6,964 bases of DNA. Origin: Acidobacteriota bacterium. GTDB lineage: Bacteria; Acidobacteriota; Terriglobia; Acidiferrales; UBA7541. Of this stretch, positions 1-5,640 are shown piece by piece; position 1 is the stretch's first letter, and every line of letters begins with the position of its first letter. The stretch covers positions 1,050-8,013 of the forward strand of contig PKUY01000385.1 in assembly GCA_003131705.1 (NCBI GenBank), read 5' to 3'. The position numbers were made by a program, and so were the translations under genes. The notes under the pieces are model-generated. The model saw nothing but the letters and a program-made list of their open reading frames with translations. It did not search any database and was not told the DNA's origin.

Positions 1-601
1 CCCACCACCAAATCGCGAGCCACGCCACTCCCAGCGCGCCGGTCGCGAGAAACGCCGCGCGCCATCCGAACTTCAACGCGATCGGCGTGATCAGAAGCGG
101 CGCGACAATGGCGCCGAGCGACGCGCCGCTGTACGAAATTCCCATGCCTCGCGACTGCCGGTTGACGGGCAAAGAGTCCGCAGCGGTGCGCAGGCCGCCG
201 GGAAACGTGGCGCCTTCTCCAAAACCGAGCAGCGCACGCGCCGCCGCGAAGCCGAGAAATCCCACAACCCACGCGTGTGACGCGCTCGCGAGCGTCCAGA
301 TTCCGACTGCTGCGAGCATTCCGACGCGCAGCCCCACGTAATCGAGCAGCGAGCCCCAAAAGAAGTTCGCGAACATGTACGCGAAGGAAAATGCCGAGAC
401 GGCGTCTGCGTAGGACGCGGCGCTTAAGCCTGTGTCCTTCAGAATCATCGGAGAGATCACCGCGAGCGCCTGGCGATCGATATACGAAAGCCACGAACAC
501 GTCATCATCACCGTGACGGGCACCCACATGCGCCAGCCCGTGGCGAAGAGATTCGCAGTATCAATTGCTGGGTTCGCCTTTACGGGAAGAGTGGTCGGCA
601 T
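1..601 (-). CDS. MFS transporter, anion:cation symporter (ACS)-like, C-terminal part outside window
   Basis: The N-terminal 200 residues of a major facilitator superfamily permease are visible; the frame stays open to the window edge. The ATG at 601-599 gives MPTTLPVKAN, then a first membrane segment around residues 27-49 that contains YIDRQAL, an arrangement typical of the ACS family (hexuronate, glucarate, phthalate and similar organic-anion carriers). The loop between helices 2 and 3 carries a motif-A-like GSLLDYVGLR (residues 83-92). Later segments include RALLGFGEGATFPGG (122-136) and GASLGAIVAPLL (159-170), both strongly reminiscent of ExuT-type carriers, then KFGWRAAF. About five to six helices lie in the window. 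Only 30 bases separate it from the upstream aldehyde dehydrogenase stop, so co-transcription is likely. I see no strong Shine-Dalgarno, so translation may be coupled. Family is secure; the substrate (probably an organic acid) is inference. Confidence 0.9.
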   Translation of the reverse strand, partial: MPTTLPVKANPAIDTANLFATGWRMWVPVTVMMTCSWLSYIDRQALAVISPMILKDTGLSAASYADAVSAFSFAYMFANFFWGSLLDYVGLRVGMLAAVGIWTLASASHAWVVGFLGFAAARALLGFGEGATFPGGLRTAADSLPVNRQSRGMGISYSGASLGAIVAPLLITPIALKFGWRAAFLATGALGVAWLAIWWW

Positions 602-631
602 TTTGGCGTTGGCGGCGTCGAGCGTCGGGCG

Positions 632-2110
632 CTATCGCATCACGAAAGGATTGGGAGCGTTGCCGGCGATGTCGATCCACACGCTTTTCGTTTGCAAATA
701 TTCGTGAATCGCCTCCTGTCCGCTCTCGCGTCCAATTCCCGAACGCTTGTAGCCGCCGAAGGGAGACATGTAACTCACGGCGCGGTAGGTATTCACCCAC
801 ACCGTGCCCGCTTCCAATTTTTCTGACATCATCAGCGCGCGCCGAATGCTCGTCGTCCACACTCCTGCGGCAAGACCGTAGACCGTGCCGTTCGCGATGC
901 GAATGGCATCTTCCTCCGTGTCGAACGGAATAATGGAAAGCACGGGGCCGAAGACTTCTTCCTGCGCGATGCGCATCTTCGGGTCAACACCAGTGAAAAT
1001 CGTCGGCTCGACGAACCAGCCCGAGCCGCACTCGGGACGCTCGGCAGGCGCGCCACCGAGGCGGCAGACCGCGCCTTCCTCTTTCGCGATGCGAATGTAG
1101 TCGAGAACTTTTTCGTATTGCGGGCGAGTGGTGATCGGACCGACCTGTGTCGTCATTTCGAGCGGGTTGCCCATGCGCGCAGTTTTTGCGAGCGCGAGAA
1201 GTTGTTCCACAAATTGGTCGTGGATCGTCCGATGAACGAGGGCACGCGAACCTGCGATGCACGTCTGGCCAGTGGCGGCAAAAATTCCGGAGACGACGCC
1301 CTACACCGCGTCGTCCAAATCGGCGTCGTCGAAAACAATGTTCGCGGACTTCCCTCCAAGTTCCAGAGTGATGCGCTTGATGCCTTTTGCGGCCAGTTGA
1401 TAAACGTGCTCGCCGGTTTTGTCGCCGCCGGTGAAGGCAACCATGGACACGTCGCGATGCGTGATGAGTGGCTCGCCAACTTCATTGCCGTATCCGGTGA
1501 CGATATTCACCACTCCCGGCGGGAATCCGGCGCGCTCGAACAGTTCGCCGAAAACGAGAGCCGAAACCGAAGAAAATTCCGAAGGCTTCCAGACGATGGT
1601 GTTCCCTGCCGCGAGCGCGGGTGCGAGTTTCCATGCGGCGAGCAGCAGCGGAGAGTTCCACGGAGTGATCGCGGCGACGACGCCGAGAGGTTCTTCGCGC
1701 GTGAAGTTGAACACGCCAGGCTTATCGATGGGGATCACGCGGCCTTCGATTTTGTCCGCCAGGCCGCCGAAGTAATGAAACCACTGCGGAATGTATTTTA
1801 GCTGGCCGCCCATTTCGGCGATGAGCTTGCCGTTGTCAGTGGTCTCAATCTTCGCGAGAGCATCGGCTTCGGAGGCAATGATGTCGGCGAGGCGACGGAG
1901 AAGAACGCCGCGCGCCGTGGCCGTGAGTTTGCGCCACTCGCCATCGTAAAATGCGGACTTGGCTGCAGCGACCGCGCGGTCCACATCTTCTTTTCCGCCG
2001 CGAGGTACGAGCGCCCACGGAGTGGCCGTGAACGGATTCACGGATTCAAACCACGCTCCGGACGCCGGTTCGACCCACTTGCCGCCGATCAGCATCAGAT
2101 GCTTCTTCAT
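632..2110 (-). pseudogene. NAD(P)-dependent aldehyde dehydrogenase, interrupted by one in-frame TAG
   Basis: One reading frame of 492 residues plus stop, the normal length for the family, runs from ATG at 2110 to TAG at 632, but codon 270 is TAG (1301-1303). Before it lie the Rossmann/NAD-binding elements: TPWNSPLLL with Asn152, WKPSE with Lys175, FTGGDKTG (226-233) and ELGGKS with general-base Glu250. After it lie GQTCIAGS with catalytic Cys284, EEVFGPV with Glu385, and an intact C-terminus. The Glu250-Cys284 distance of 34 matches human ALDH2 (268/302). No ATG, GTG or TTG occurs between the TAG and Cys284; the first is GTG at codon 301. Neither half can therefore restore an active enzyme by restart. 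It would oxidise an aldehyde to the acid in the cytoplasm. It sits between the decarboxylase-family gene (74 bases upstream) and the MFS gene. Gamma-aminobutyraldehyde, betaine-aldehyde and hydroxymuconic-semialdehyde dehydrogenases are alternatives I cannot separate. Confidence 0.9.
1301..1303 (-). other. In-frame amber codon inside aldehyde dehydrogenase
   Basis: The plus-strand CTA reads TAG on the coding strand, between DDADLDDAV (residues 261-269) and GVVSGIFAATGQTC. Reading frame is identical on both sides, so this is a substitution, not a frameshift. Related enzymes usually carry a polar or charged residue here, so one change from AAG, GAG or CAG would explain it. TAG also ends this gene properly at 632-634, the decarboxylase-family gene at 2185-2187 and the orphan ORF at 3171-3173, so the codon is an ordinary stop elsewhere in the window. 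Confidence 0.9.
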
Positions 2111-2184
2111 TCGCTCACTCTTTTCATGTGGCGCGCTGGGCGATTTCGCACGGGCCGCAATGCTATTTCGTCGCCACGTCTTCG

Positions 2185-2583
2185 CTAAATCTTGGGCGCG
2201 TTACCTTGCTCCTTCAGTTCGGCGAGCACTTCGCGCGCGATTCGGAAGGAATCCACGGCCGCCGGCACGCCGCAGTAGATCGCAACCTGCAGCAGGACTT
2301 CGCGAATCTCAACGAGCGACACGCCGTTGACCAGCGCTCCCTTGATGTGCGCTTTGAGCTCGTGGGGGCGATTCAGCGCGCTGATCATCGCAAGATTCAA
2401 CATGCTGCGCGTTTTTTTCGGAAGTTCCTCGCGTCCCCAAACCGCGCCCCAGCAATATTCGGTGACCAGCTCCTGCAGCGGGCGATTGAAGTCGTCGGCC
2501 GTCTCGAAAGCCTTGTCGACGAAGTCCTTACCTAGCACCGAGCTGCGAATTTCGCGTCCGCGATCGAAAGTTTTCTTATCCAT
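2185..2583 (-). CDS. Carboxymuconolactone decarboxylase family protein (PcaC-like)
   Basis: A 132-residue protein close in length and pattern to gamma-carboxymuconolactone decarboxylase, which in the protocatechuate branch decarboxylates 4-carboxymuconolactone to the enol-lactone. Family hallmarks are TEYCWGAVWGRE (41-52), KTRSMLNLAMISALNRPHEL (57-76), HIKGALVNGVS (79-89) and EIREVLLQVAIYCGVPAAVD (92-111). It has only Cys44 and Cys104 and no CxxC, so it is not an AhpD-type peroxidase partner. The frame extends upstream to 2706, but the ATG at 2583 is preferred: GAGAGG lies 9 bases before it and the family pattern begins there, while the upstream 41 codons look like leader DNA. It is probably first in an operon with aldehyde dehydrogenase and MFS genes. 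No other pca genes are in view, so the true substrate may differ from the classical one. Confidence 0.9.
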   Translation of the reverse strand: MDKKTFDRGREIRSSVLGKDFVDKAFETADDFNRPLQELVTEYCWGAVWGREELPKKTRSMLNLAMISALNRPHELKAHIKGALVNGVSLVEIREVLLQVAIYCGVPAAVDSFRIAREVLAELKEQGNAPKI

Positions 2584-2592
2584 TCGGGTGAT

Positions 2593-2598
2593 CCTCTC
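2593..2598 (-). promoter_or_regulatory. Shine-Dalgarno of the decarboxylase-family gene
   Basis: GAGAGG on the minus strand sits 9 bases before the ATG at 2583. It decides the start at 2583 over the longer open frame reaching 2706, which lacks a comparable site. Confidence 0.7.
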
Positions 2599-2654
2599 TT
2601 TGATTTGGATAGTTAGGCCAAGTGGTCTGTGGAAAAGTGCGAGACGCCTCACGG

Positions 2655-2735
2655 CGTTGTCGATTAAACGTGAACCCGGTCCTTTGTTTTGAATGAGTTG
2701 GATCACATTCTAATCGGCTCTCATTGTCGATTAGA
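2655..2735 (-). promoter_or_regulatory. Putative operator region: two 14-mer repeats plus dyad
   Basis: On the plus strand CGTTGTCGATTAAA (2655-2668) and CATTGTCGATTAGA (2722-2735) match at 12 of 14 bases and are 67 bp apart. The right copy also forms an inverted repeat, CTAATCG (2710-2716) with CGATTAG (2728-2734), separated by 11 bases. All three lie 72-152 bases upstream of the decarboxylase-family start, where a regulator of the left operon would bind. Weak minus-strand promoter boxes overlap them: TAGAAT at 2712-2707, and TTTAAT at 2668-2663 with a TTCAAA 19 bases before it. Repeats are seen directly; the operator role is inferred, and no regulator gene is in the window. Confidence 0.4.
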
Positions 2736-3093
2736 AGGGAGGGGGCAGTGACAAGCGACGAGCGAATAATGAGCCGCGTCCCGGCGTGGCGTTGCGGCAA
2801 TGCGTGCACGCGAAGAGCGATTCCTCGGCTGCGCCTCGGAATGACAACGCGACAGGGGGCGCGGTCGAAGGTGCGCGGGAGAAGGGCCGAGGCGGGGGTG
2901 TCCTGTCTGGCCTGTGGGGAGGGCCAGCGTCGCGTCCCGTTTTCGACCGCAGTCTTCATCTTCACGGGAGCATCTTAGTACGGAATGGTGGGAGTGCAAG
3001 GATGTGGTTGGTGTGGACTTTTTTGGGGGGAGTTTGCTTACCGTCGCGCAAGTTTCGCCGCATCGCTACTGCTGAGGTGAATTAAATTCAAAA
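2736..3093. repeat. Gene-free gap holding Acidobacteriota-style intergenic repeats
   Basis: No credible gene is seen here. The clearest element is 2820-2842: ATTCC, tc, GGC, loop tgc, GCC, tc, GGAAT, a short hairpin with a symmetric 2x2 internal loop. From memory, this ATTCCTCGGC-type element is a very common dispersed repeat in Terriglobia genomes. GC-rich sequence with gccgaggcgggggtgtc (from 2887) follows and also has the look of a repeat mosaic. The remainder (about 2960-3090) contains a G/T-rich stretch, including TTTTTTGGGGGG near 3019-3030, and nothing I can name. Open frames across this block read as shifted versions of the repeat and show no protein-family pattern. Confidence 0.5.
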
Positions 3094-3128
3094 GCCCCAC
3101 CCTTTCGAACGACGCGAAAGGATGGGGC
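3094..3128 (-). terminator. Hairpin with U-run, likely terminator of the orphan ORF
   Basis: GCCCCACCCTTTCG (3094-3107) pairs with CGAAAGGATGGGGC (3115-3128) around a 7-base loop. The only imperfect position is a G-U wobble in minus-strand RNA, which would be a C-A mismatch in plus-strand RNA. On the minus strand it is followed at once by UUUU and then an A/U-rich stretch. Orientation, wobble and U-run all favour termination of minus-strand transcripts, about 40 bases past the stop at 3171. The same stem-loop style is, to my recollection, a dispersed element in Acidobacteriota, so it may be a mobile-type repeat reused as a terminator. Confidence 0.65.
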
Positions 3129-3170
3129 ACCCGCCACGCCTTTCTCGTTCGATGAGCCTGCGACCCCCGT

Positions 3171-3461
3171 CTAACGAGCTGACTTTTCCGCCCTCTCTCC
3201 TAGCCGCTCGACGATTCGGTCACTCAGTGACCCTCTAAGCCTCGCGCTTTTTGTTACTCGTTCTAGGGTCGGCACTAAAGTCTGTGGATTCGTAGGGAGA
3301 GTAGCGATACGACTCGCTAGTTGATTGTCATTTTCTTGGTTTTCACTTAAAGCCGATCTTAGGCGGCGGACAACTGGCTTCATACCTTCCAGAGATGCTA
3401 AAGCTTCGTCATTCTGAATTGTGTCCGCAACCTTTGCCATTGTGGAGTGCACGTAAGTCAT
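3171..3461 (-). CDS. Hypothetical protein, 96 residues, atypical codon use
   Basis: I do not recognise this protein. It is hydrophilic and rich in charged residues, without a signal peptide, membrane segment or cysteine, and probably mostly helical (segments about 9-50 and 63-96). Codon use is unlike its neighbours: by hand count 42 of 96 codons end in G or C, with TTA, CTA and AGA used repeatedly, whereas flanking genes clearly prefer G/C in that position. No good Shine-Dalgarno precedes the ATG at 3461 or the internal ATG at 3440, which would give 89 residues. In favour of a real gene: a convincing terminator hairpin lies just behind the stop, and the composition reads like a soluble protein. 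It could be a recently acquired small gene, a remnant, or a chance frame in an AT-richer patch. Confidence 0.4.
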   Translation of the reverse strand: MTYVHSTMAKVADTIQNDEALASLEGMKPVVRRLRSALSENQENDNQLASRIATLPTNPQTLVPTLERVTKSARLRGSLSDRIVERLGERAEKSAR

Positions 3462-3576
3462 TGCGGGCTATGTCAGCGCTCGAACTGTCCTGTCGGGGGC
3501 TCGACATTAAAGCGGCCAAAACTTTCAGTGCCTGAATGGTGAGACGAGGCTGATCATATTCAAAAATCAAGCGATC

Positions 3577-4473
3577 TTACTTGGCGCCGATTTGGACGCC
3601 GGCCCAGGACTCGACGGTTTTGGCCATGGCGGTCATGTCGGCGTCGAGGCCTTCTGTGGCTGTCGAAATCGAGAGGAGCTGGCGGACGGCGCTGCCTACG
3701 ATCATGGGGACGCCGAGGGCGTCGGCTTCGGCCATGCACAGGCGGATGTCCTTGTTCAGCAGGCCGATTCCGAAGCCGTAGCTGAATTTTCTCGAGATGA
3801 CGTGCTGCTTGATTTTGTCCTGCGTGGCGCTATTGCGCGCGGTGCCGGCATTGAACACGTCCACGACGAGCGCCGGATCGAGCCCCGCCTTCACGCCCAT
3901 CGCCACGGCTTCGGACGTGATCGCGAGGGCCGAGGCGGATAGAAGATTGTTCAGCAGCTTCATGGTCTGGCCCTGGCCGGGCTGCGTGCCGACGAAAAAA
4001 AGTTTGCCGAGAACTTCGAGTATGGGTTTGATCGTCGCGAAGGTTGCTTCCGGGCAGGAAACCATCACCGCGAGCGTCCCTTTCTCCGCGCCGTTGATGC
4101 CGCCGCTGACGGGCGCGTCAACCGCGGTGATGCCTTTCGCTGCGAGGCCTTGCGCAACTTTTTTTGCGACGGTCGCGCCGGTGGTCGATGTATCGATGAA
4201 AATCTTGACGCGGCTGCCCTCGATAATGCCCTTGGGACCGAGCGCGACGGCCTCGACGATCGGCGGCGTCGGCACGCTCGCAAAAACGATTTCGGCAGCC
4301 GATGCTACGGCCGCGGGCGAGTCCGCGAGCTTCGCACCGAATGCAACCAGCGGCGAGACGGCGGCTTCACTCGTGTCATACACGGTGAGTTGGTAGCCGT
4401 CATTTAGCAGGCGGCGAGCCATCCGCGCGCCCATTCTGCCCACACCTACAAAGCCGATACCTTGCTTCGCCAT
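3577..4473 (-). CDS. NAD(P)-dependent oxidoreductase, 3-hydroxyisobutyrate dehydrogenase family
   Basis: A complete 298-residue beta-hydroxyacid dehydrogenase, the usual family length, catalysing reversible oxidation of a short beta-hydroxyacid to a semialdehyde or ketoacid in the cytoplasm. The N-terminal Rossmann signature is GFVGVGRMG (7-15). Asp33 at the end of the second strand (VYDTS) suggests NAD rather than NADP. The substrate signature is DAPVSGGINGAEKGT (119-133), with catalytic Lys172 and Asn176 in GQTMKLLNN and a conserved KD pair at 241-242. The frame extends to 4515, but ATG 4473 is chosen because GAGGAG lies 5 bases upstream and the Rossmann fold begins right after it. It is transcribed alone and diverges from the MBL hydrolase across a 325-base gap. 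Members also include tartronate-semialdehyde reductase and GLYR-type enzymes, so the exact substrate is open. Confidence 0.92.
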   Translation of the reverse strand: MAKQGIGFVGVGRMGARMARRLLNDGYQLTVYDTSEAAVSPLVAFGAKLADSPAAVASAAEIVFASVPTPPIVEAVALGPKGIIEGSRVKIFIDTSTTGATVAKKVAQGLAAKGITAVDAPVSGGINGAEKGTLAVMVSCPEATFATIKPILEVLGKLFFVGTQPGQGQTMKLLNNLLSASALAITSEAVAMGVKAGLDPALVVDVFNAGTARNSATQDKIKQHVISRKFSYGFGIGLLNKDIRLCMAEADALGVPMIVGSAVRQLLSISTATEGLDADMTAMAKTVESWAGVQIGAK

Positions 4474-4478
4474 TGATG

Positions 4479-4484
4479 CTCCTC
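4479..4484 (-). promoter_or_regulatory. Shine-Dalgarno of the 3-hydroxyisobutyrate dehydrogenase-like gene
   Basis: GAGGAG on the minus strand, 5 bases before ATG 4473. It selects this start over the longer frame beginning at 4515. Confidence 0.75.
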
Positions 4485-4505
4485 GTGCGATTTGGTATGC
4501 GCGGG

Positions 4506-4511
4506 AGTATA
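4506..4511 (-). promoter_or_regulatory. Candidate -10 box for the dehydrogenase gene
   Basis: TATACT on the minus strand, about 32 bases before the start at 4473, gives a leader of roughly 25 bases including the Shine-Dalgarno. The hexamer 17 bases further upstream (GACCTT) is a poor -35, so only the -10 is persuasive. Confidence 0.4.
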
Positions 4512-4555
4512 ACATTGCGGATGGGTCGAAGGTCTTTCACCGGAGAGAATTGCCT

Positions 4556-4680
4556 GCGTAGCGGCCACGGCGAGCGCCTTTTGCCGCGTCAGCATTCGAG
4601 AAAGCGCCGGCCTGAAGCCGCTACGAAACCGCCTCGGATGCCGATTCGCCTTTGTGGTACAGGCACTCCTGCCTCTGCTC
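4556..4680. repeat. Intergenic repeat block between divergent genes
   Basis: This is part of the 325-base gap between the divergent dehydrogenase and hydrolase genes. GTAGCGGC (4558-4565) and GCCGCTAC (4617-4624) form an inverted repeat enclosing two direct AGCGCC copies. A second small hairpin, AGGCA (4661-4665) with TGCCT (4670-4674), follows inside ggtacaggcactcctgcc. Both are in a style I associate with dispersed intergenic repeats of Acidobacteriota. Frames through here look like repeat-derived shadows; no gene is supported. Confidence 0.45.
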
Positions 4681-4700
4681 TTCCCTCGCGGCGTTGCTCT

Positions 4701-4714
4701 GTTAGCGCGCTAAC
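4701..4714. promoter_or_regulatory. Perfect 14-bp palindrome, candidate operator
   Basis: GTTAGCGCGCTAAC is an exact palindrome 85 bases before the hydrolase start. A second GTTAGC, followed by CGCGCG, lies at 4757-4770, sharing only the left half. The position suits a repressor of the hydrolase, the divergent dehydrogenase or both. Binding is inference. Confidence 0.4.
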
Positions 4715-4729
4715 CGATTCCCACCATCC

Positions 4730-4759
4730 TCGACAAAATCTACCGGTCTTTAGTATGTT
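4730..4759 (+). promoter_or_regulatory. Weak candidate promoter for the MBL hydrolase
   Basis: TCGACA at 4730-4735 followed after 18 bases by TATGTT at 4754-4759 (or after 15 bases by TAGTAT at 4751-4756). It sits between the palindrome at 4701 and the half-site at 4757, a sensible layout for repression. The match to consensus is modest. Confidence 0.25.
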
Positions 4760-4786
4760 AGCCGCGCGCGTTTGCGACGGACGCTC

Positions 4787-4791
4787 GAGGG
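4787..4791 (+). promoter_or_regulatory. Shine-Dalgarno deciding the TTG start of the MBL hydrolase
   Basis: GAGGG lies 7 bases before TTG 4799. The alternative TTG at 4772 and ATG at 4829 have no comparable site, and starting at 4829 would remove the conserved first strand (EPFEVFAMRYAHL). Confidence 0.6.
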
Positions 4792-4798
4792 ATCCACA

Positions 4799-5602
4799 TT
4801 GCAGATCGAACCATTTGAAGTTTTTGCCATGCGGTACGCGCATCTAGGCAACCGGCACGCGGGTGAGAATTTTTTGCTGGGCGATCCGCATGAGTTTGCG
4901 TCCGACCTGGATTATTACGTCTGGGTGCTGCGGCGGGGCGACTGCAGTTTCGTAATTGATACCGGATTCGGGAAAGAGGCCGCGGCCCGGCGTCGGCGAC
5001 ACTGGCTGCGTTGCCCCGTGGAATCCCTGCGGCTGCTCGGCATAAATCCCGATGAGGTGACCGACGTCATCGTGACGCATCTGCACTACGACCATGCGGG
5101 CAATCTCGATCGCTTTCCGCGCGCGCGGTTCCATCTGCAGGACCGCGACATGGCCTACGCGACCGGCCGGTGCATGTGCCACGCGACGCTACGGCATCCG
5201 TTCGATCTCGAAAACATGCTGCAAATGGTGCGGCACGTCTATTCCGACAAAGTGGTTTTCCATGACGGCGATGCGGAGCTCGCGCCAGGGCTGACCCTGC
5301 ATCGCGTGGGCGGTCACTCCGCCGGGCTGCAGATCGCGCGCGTTTGGACAAAACGCGGGTGGGTTGTCGTCGCGGCCGATGCGGCGCATCTGTACGCGAA
5401 TTTCCAGCAGCGGCGGCCGTTCCCCGTCGTGTACAACGTCGCGGAAATGCTCGAGGGGTTCAATTTGATTTACAAGCTCGCCGATTCGCCGGAGCACATC
5501 GTGCCCGGCCACGATCCGCTGGTGATGAAGCACTACCCGGCGGCGACGAAAGAGCTGGAAGGAATTGCCGTGCGGCTCGACGTAGCGCCATCCCCGCGTT
5601 GA
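4799..5602 (+). CDS. MBL-fold metallo-hydrolase, N-acyl homoserine lactonase-like family
   Basis: A 267-residue (from TTG) metallo-beta-lactamase-fold hydrolase without signal peptide, so cytoplasmic. The dinuclear metal site is complete: THLHYDH (His94, His96, Asp98, His99), His173 in GGHSAG, Asp194 in VVAADAAH and His238 in VPGHDP. The layout matches quorum-quenching lactonases such as AiiA: Asp-His spacing is 44 in both. However, the position of AiiA's catalytic Tyr194, three residues after the bridging Asp, is His197 here, and the segment between His99 and His173 is about 14 residues longer. That argues against automatic assignment as an acyl-homoserine lactonase; another lactone or ester is likely. 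It diverges from the dehydrogenase-like gene and converges on the membrane protein gene 32 bases away, stop to stop. With the decarboxylase-family gene it may process lactone intermediates, which is inference. Confidence 0.9.
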   Translation: MQIEPFEVFAMRYAHLGNRHAGENFLLGDPHEFASDLDYYVWVLRRGDCSFVIDTGFGKEAAARRRRHWLRCPVESLRLLGINPDEVTDVIVTHLHYDHAGNLDRFPRARFHLQDRDMAYATGRCMCHATLRHPFDLENMLQMVRHVYSDKVVFHDGDAELAPGLTLHRVGGHSAGLQIARVWTKRGWVVVAADAAHLYANFQQRRPFPVVYNVAEMLEGFNLIYKLADSPEHIVPGHDPLVMKHYPAATKELEGIAVRLDVAPSPR

Positions 5603-5640
5603 TTTTGCCGAGATTTACGCATGCTGCGGCAGAATCAGCG
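5597..5640. terminator. Inverted repeat shared by two convergent genes, candidate bidirectional terminator
   Basis: CGTTGATTTTGCCG (5597-5610) pairs with CGGCAGAATCAGCG (5627-5640) over 14 positions around a 16-base loop. Two positions are G-U wobbles in plus-strand RNA. The stop codons of both genes (TGA 5600-5602 plus; TGA 5637-5635 minus) lie inside the arms. No U-run follows on either side, so intrinsic termination is plausible but not textbook. Confidence 0.45.

Noticed and set aside
632..1210. Treating the C-terminal half of the aldehyde dehydrogenase as a separate gene starting at GTG 1210
   Set aside because: It is in the same frame as the upstream half, begins mid-domain and lacks the catalytic Cys; the interrupted single gene explains it better.
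1118..1801. Long plus-strand frame (227 residues) across the aldehyde dehydrogenase
   Set aside because: It is antisense to strongly conserved aldehyde dehydrogenase motifs and has no recognisable family pattern; long antisense frames are common in GC-rich genes.
2584..2706. Longer N-terminus for the decarboxylase-family gene
   Set aside because: The extra 41 codons match no part of the family, overlap the putative operator repeats, and the good ribosome site favours 2583.
2724..2978. Plus-strand frames of 84-99 residues in the repeat block
   Set aside because: The translated sequence (RAIPRLRLGMT) is the translation of the intergenic hairpin repeat, with no ribosome site or family match.
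2736..3171. CRISPR array or insertion sequence in the repeat-rich gap
   Set aside because: No regularly spaced identical repeats, no transposase frame, and no terminal inverted repeats with target duplication were found.
3485..3510. Small hairpin TGTCG-ggggct-CGACA upstream of the orphan ORF as a regulatory element
   Set aside because: Only five base pairs and not positioned with a convincing promoter; could easily be chance.
3797..4396. Plus-strand 199-residue frame over the dehydrogenase gene
   Set aside because: Antisense shadow of a complete, motif-rich beta-hydroxyacid dehydrogenase.
4473..4847. Plus-strand frame of 124 residues in the divergent gap
   Set aside because: It runs through inverted repeats and the hydrolase leader, is low in family-like pattern, and overlaps the hydrolase start.
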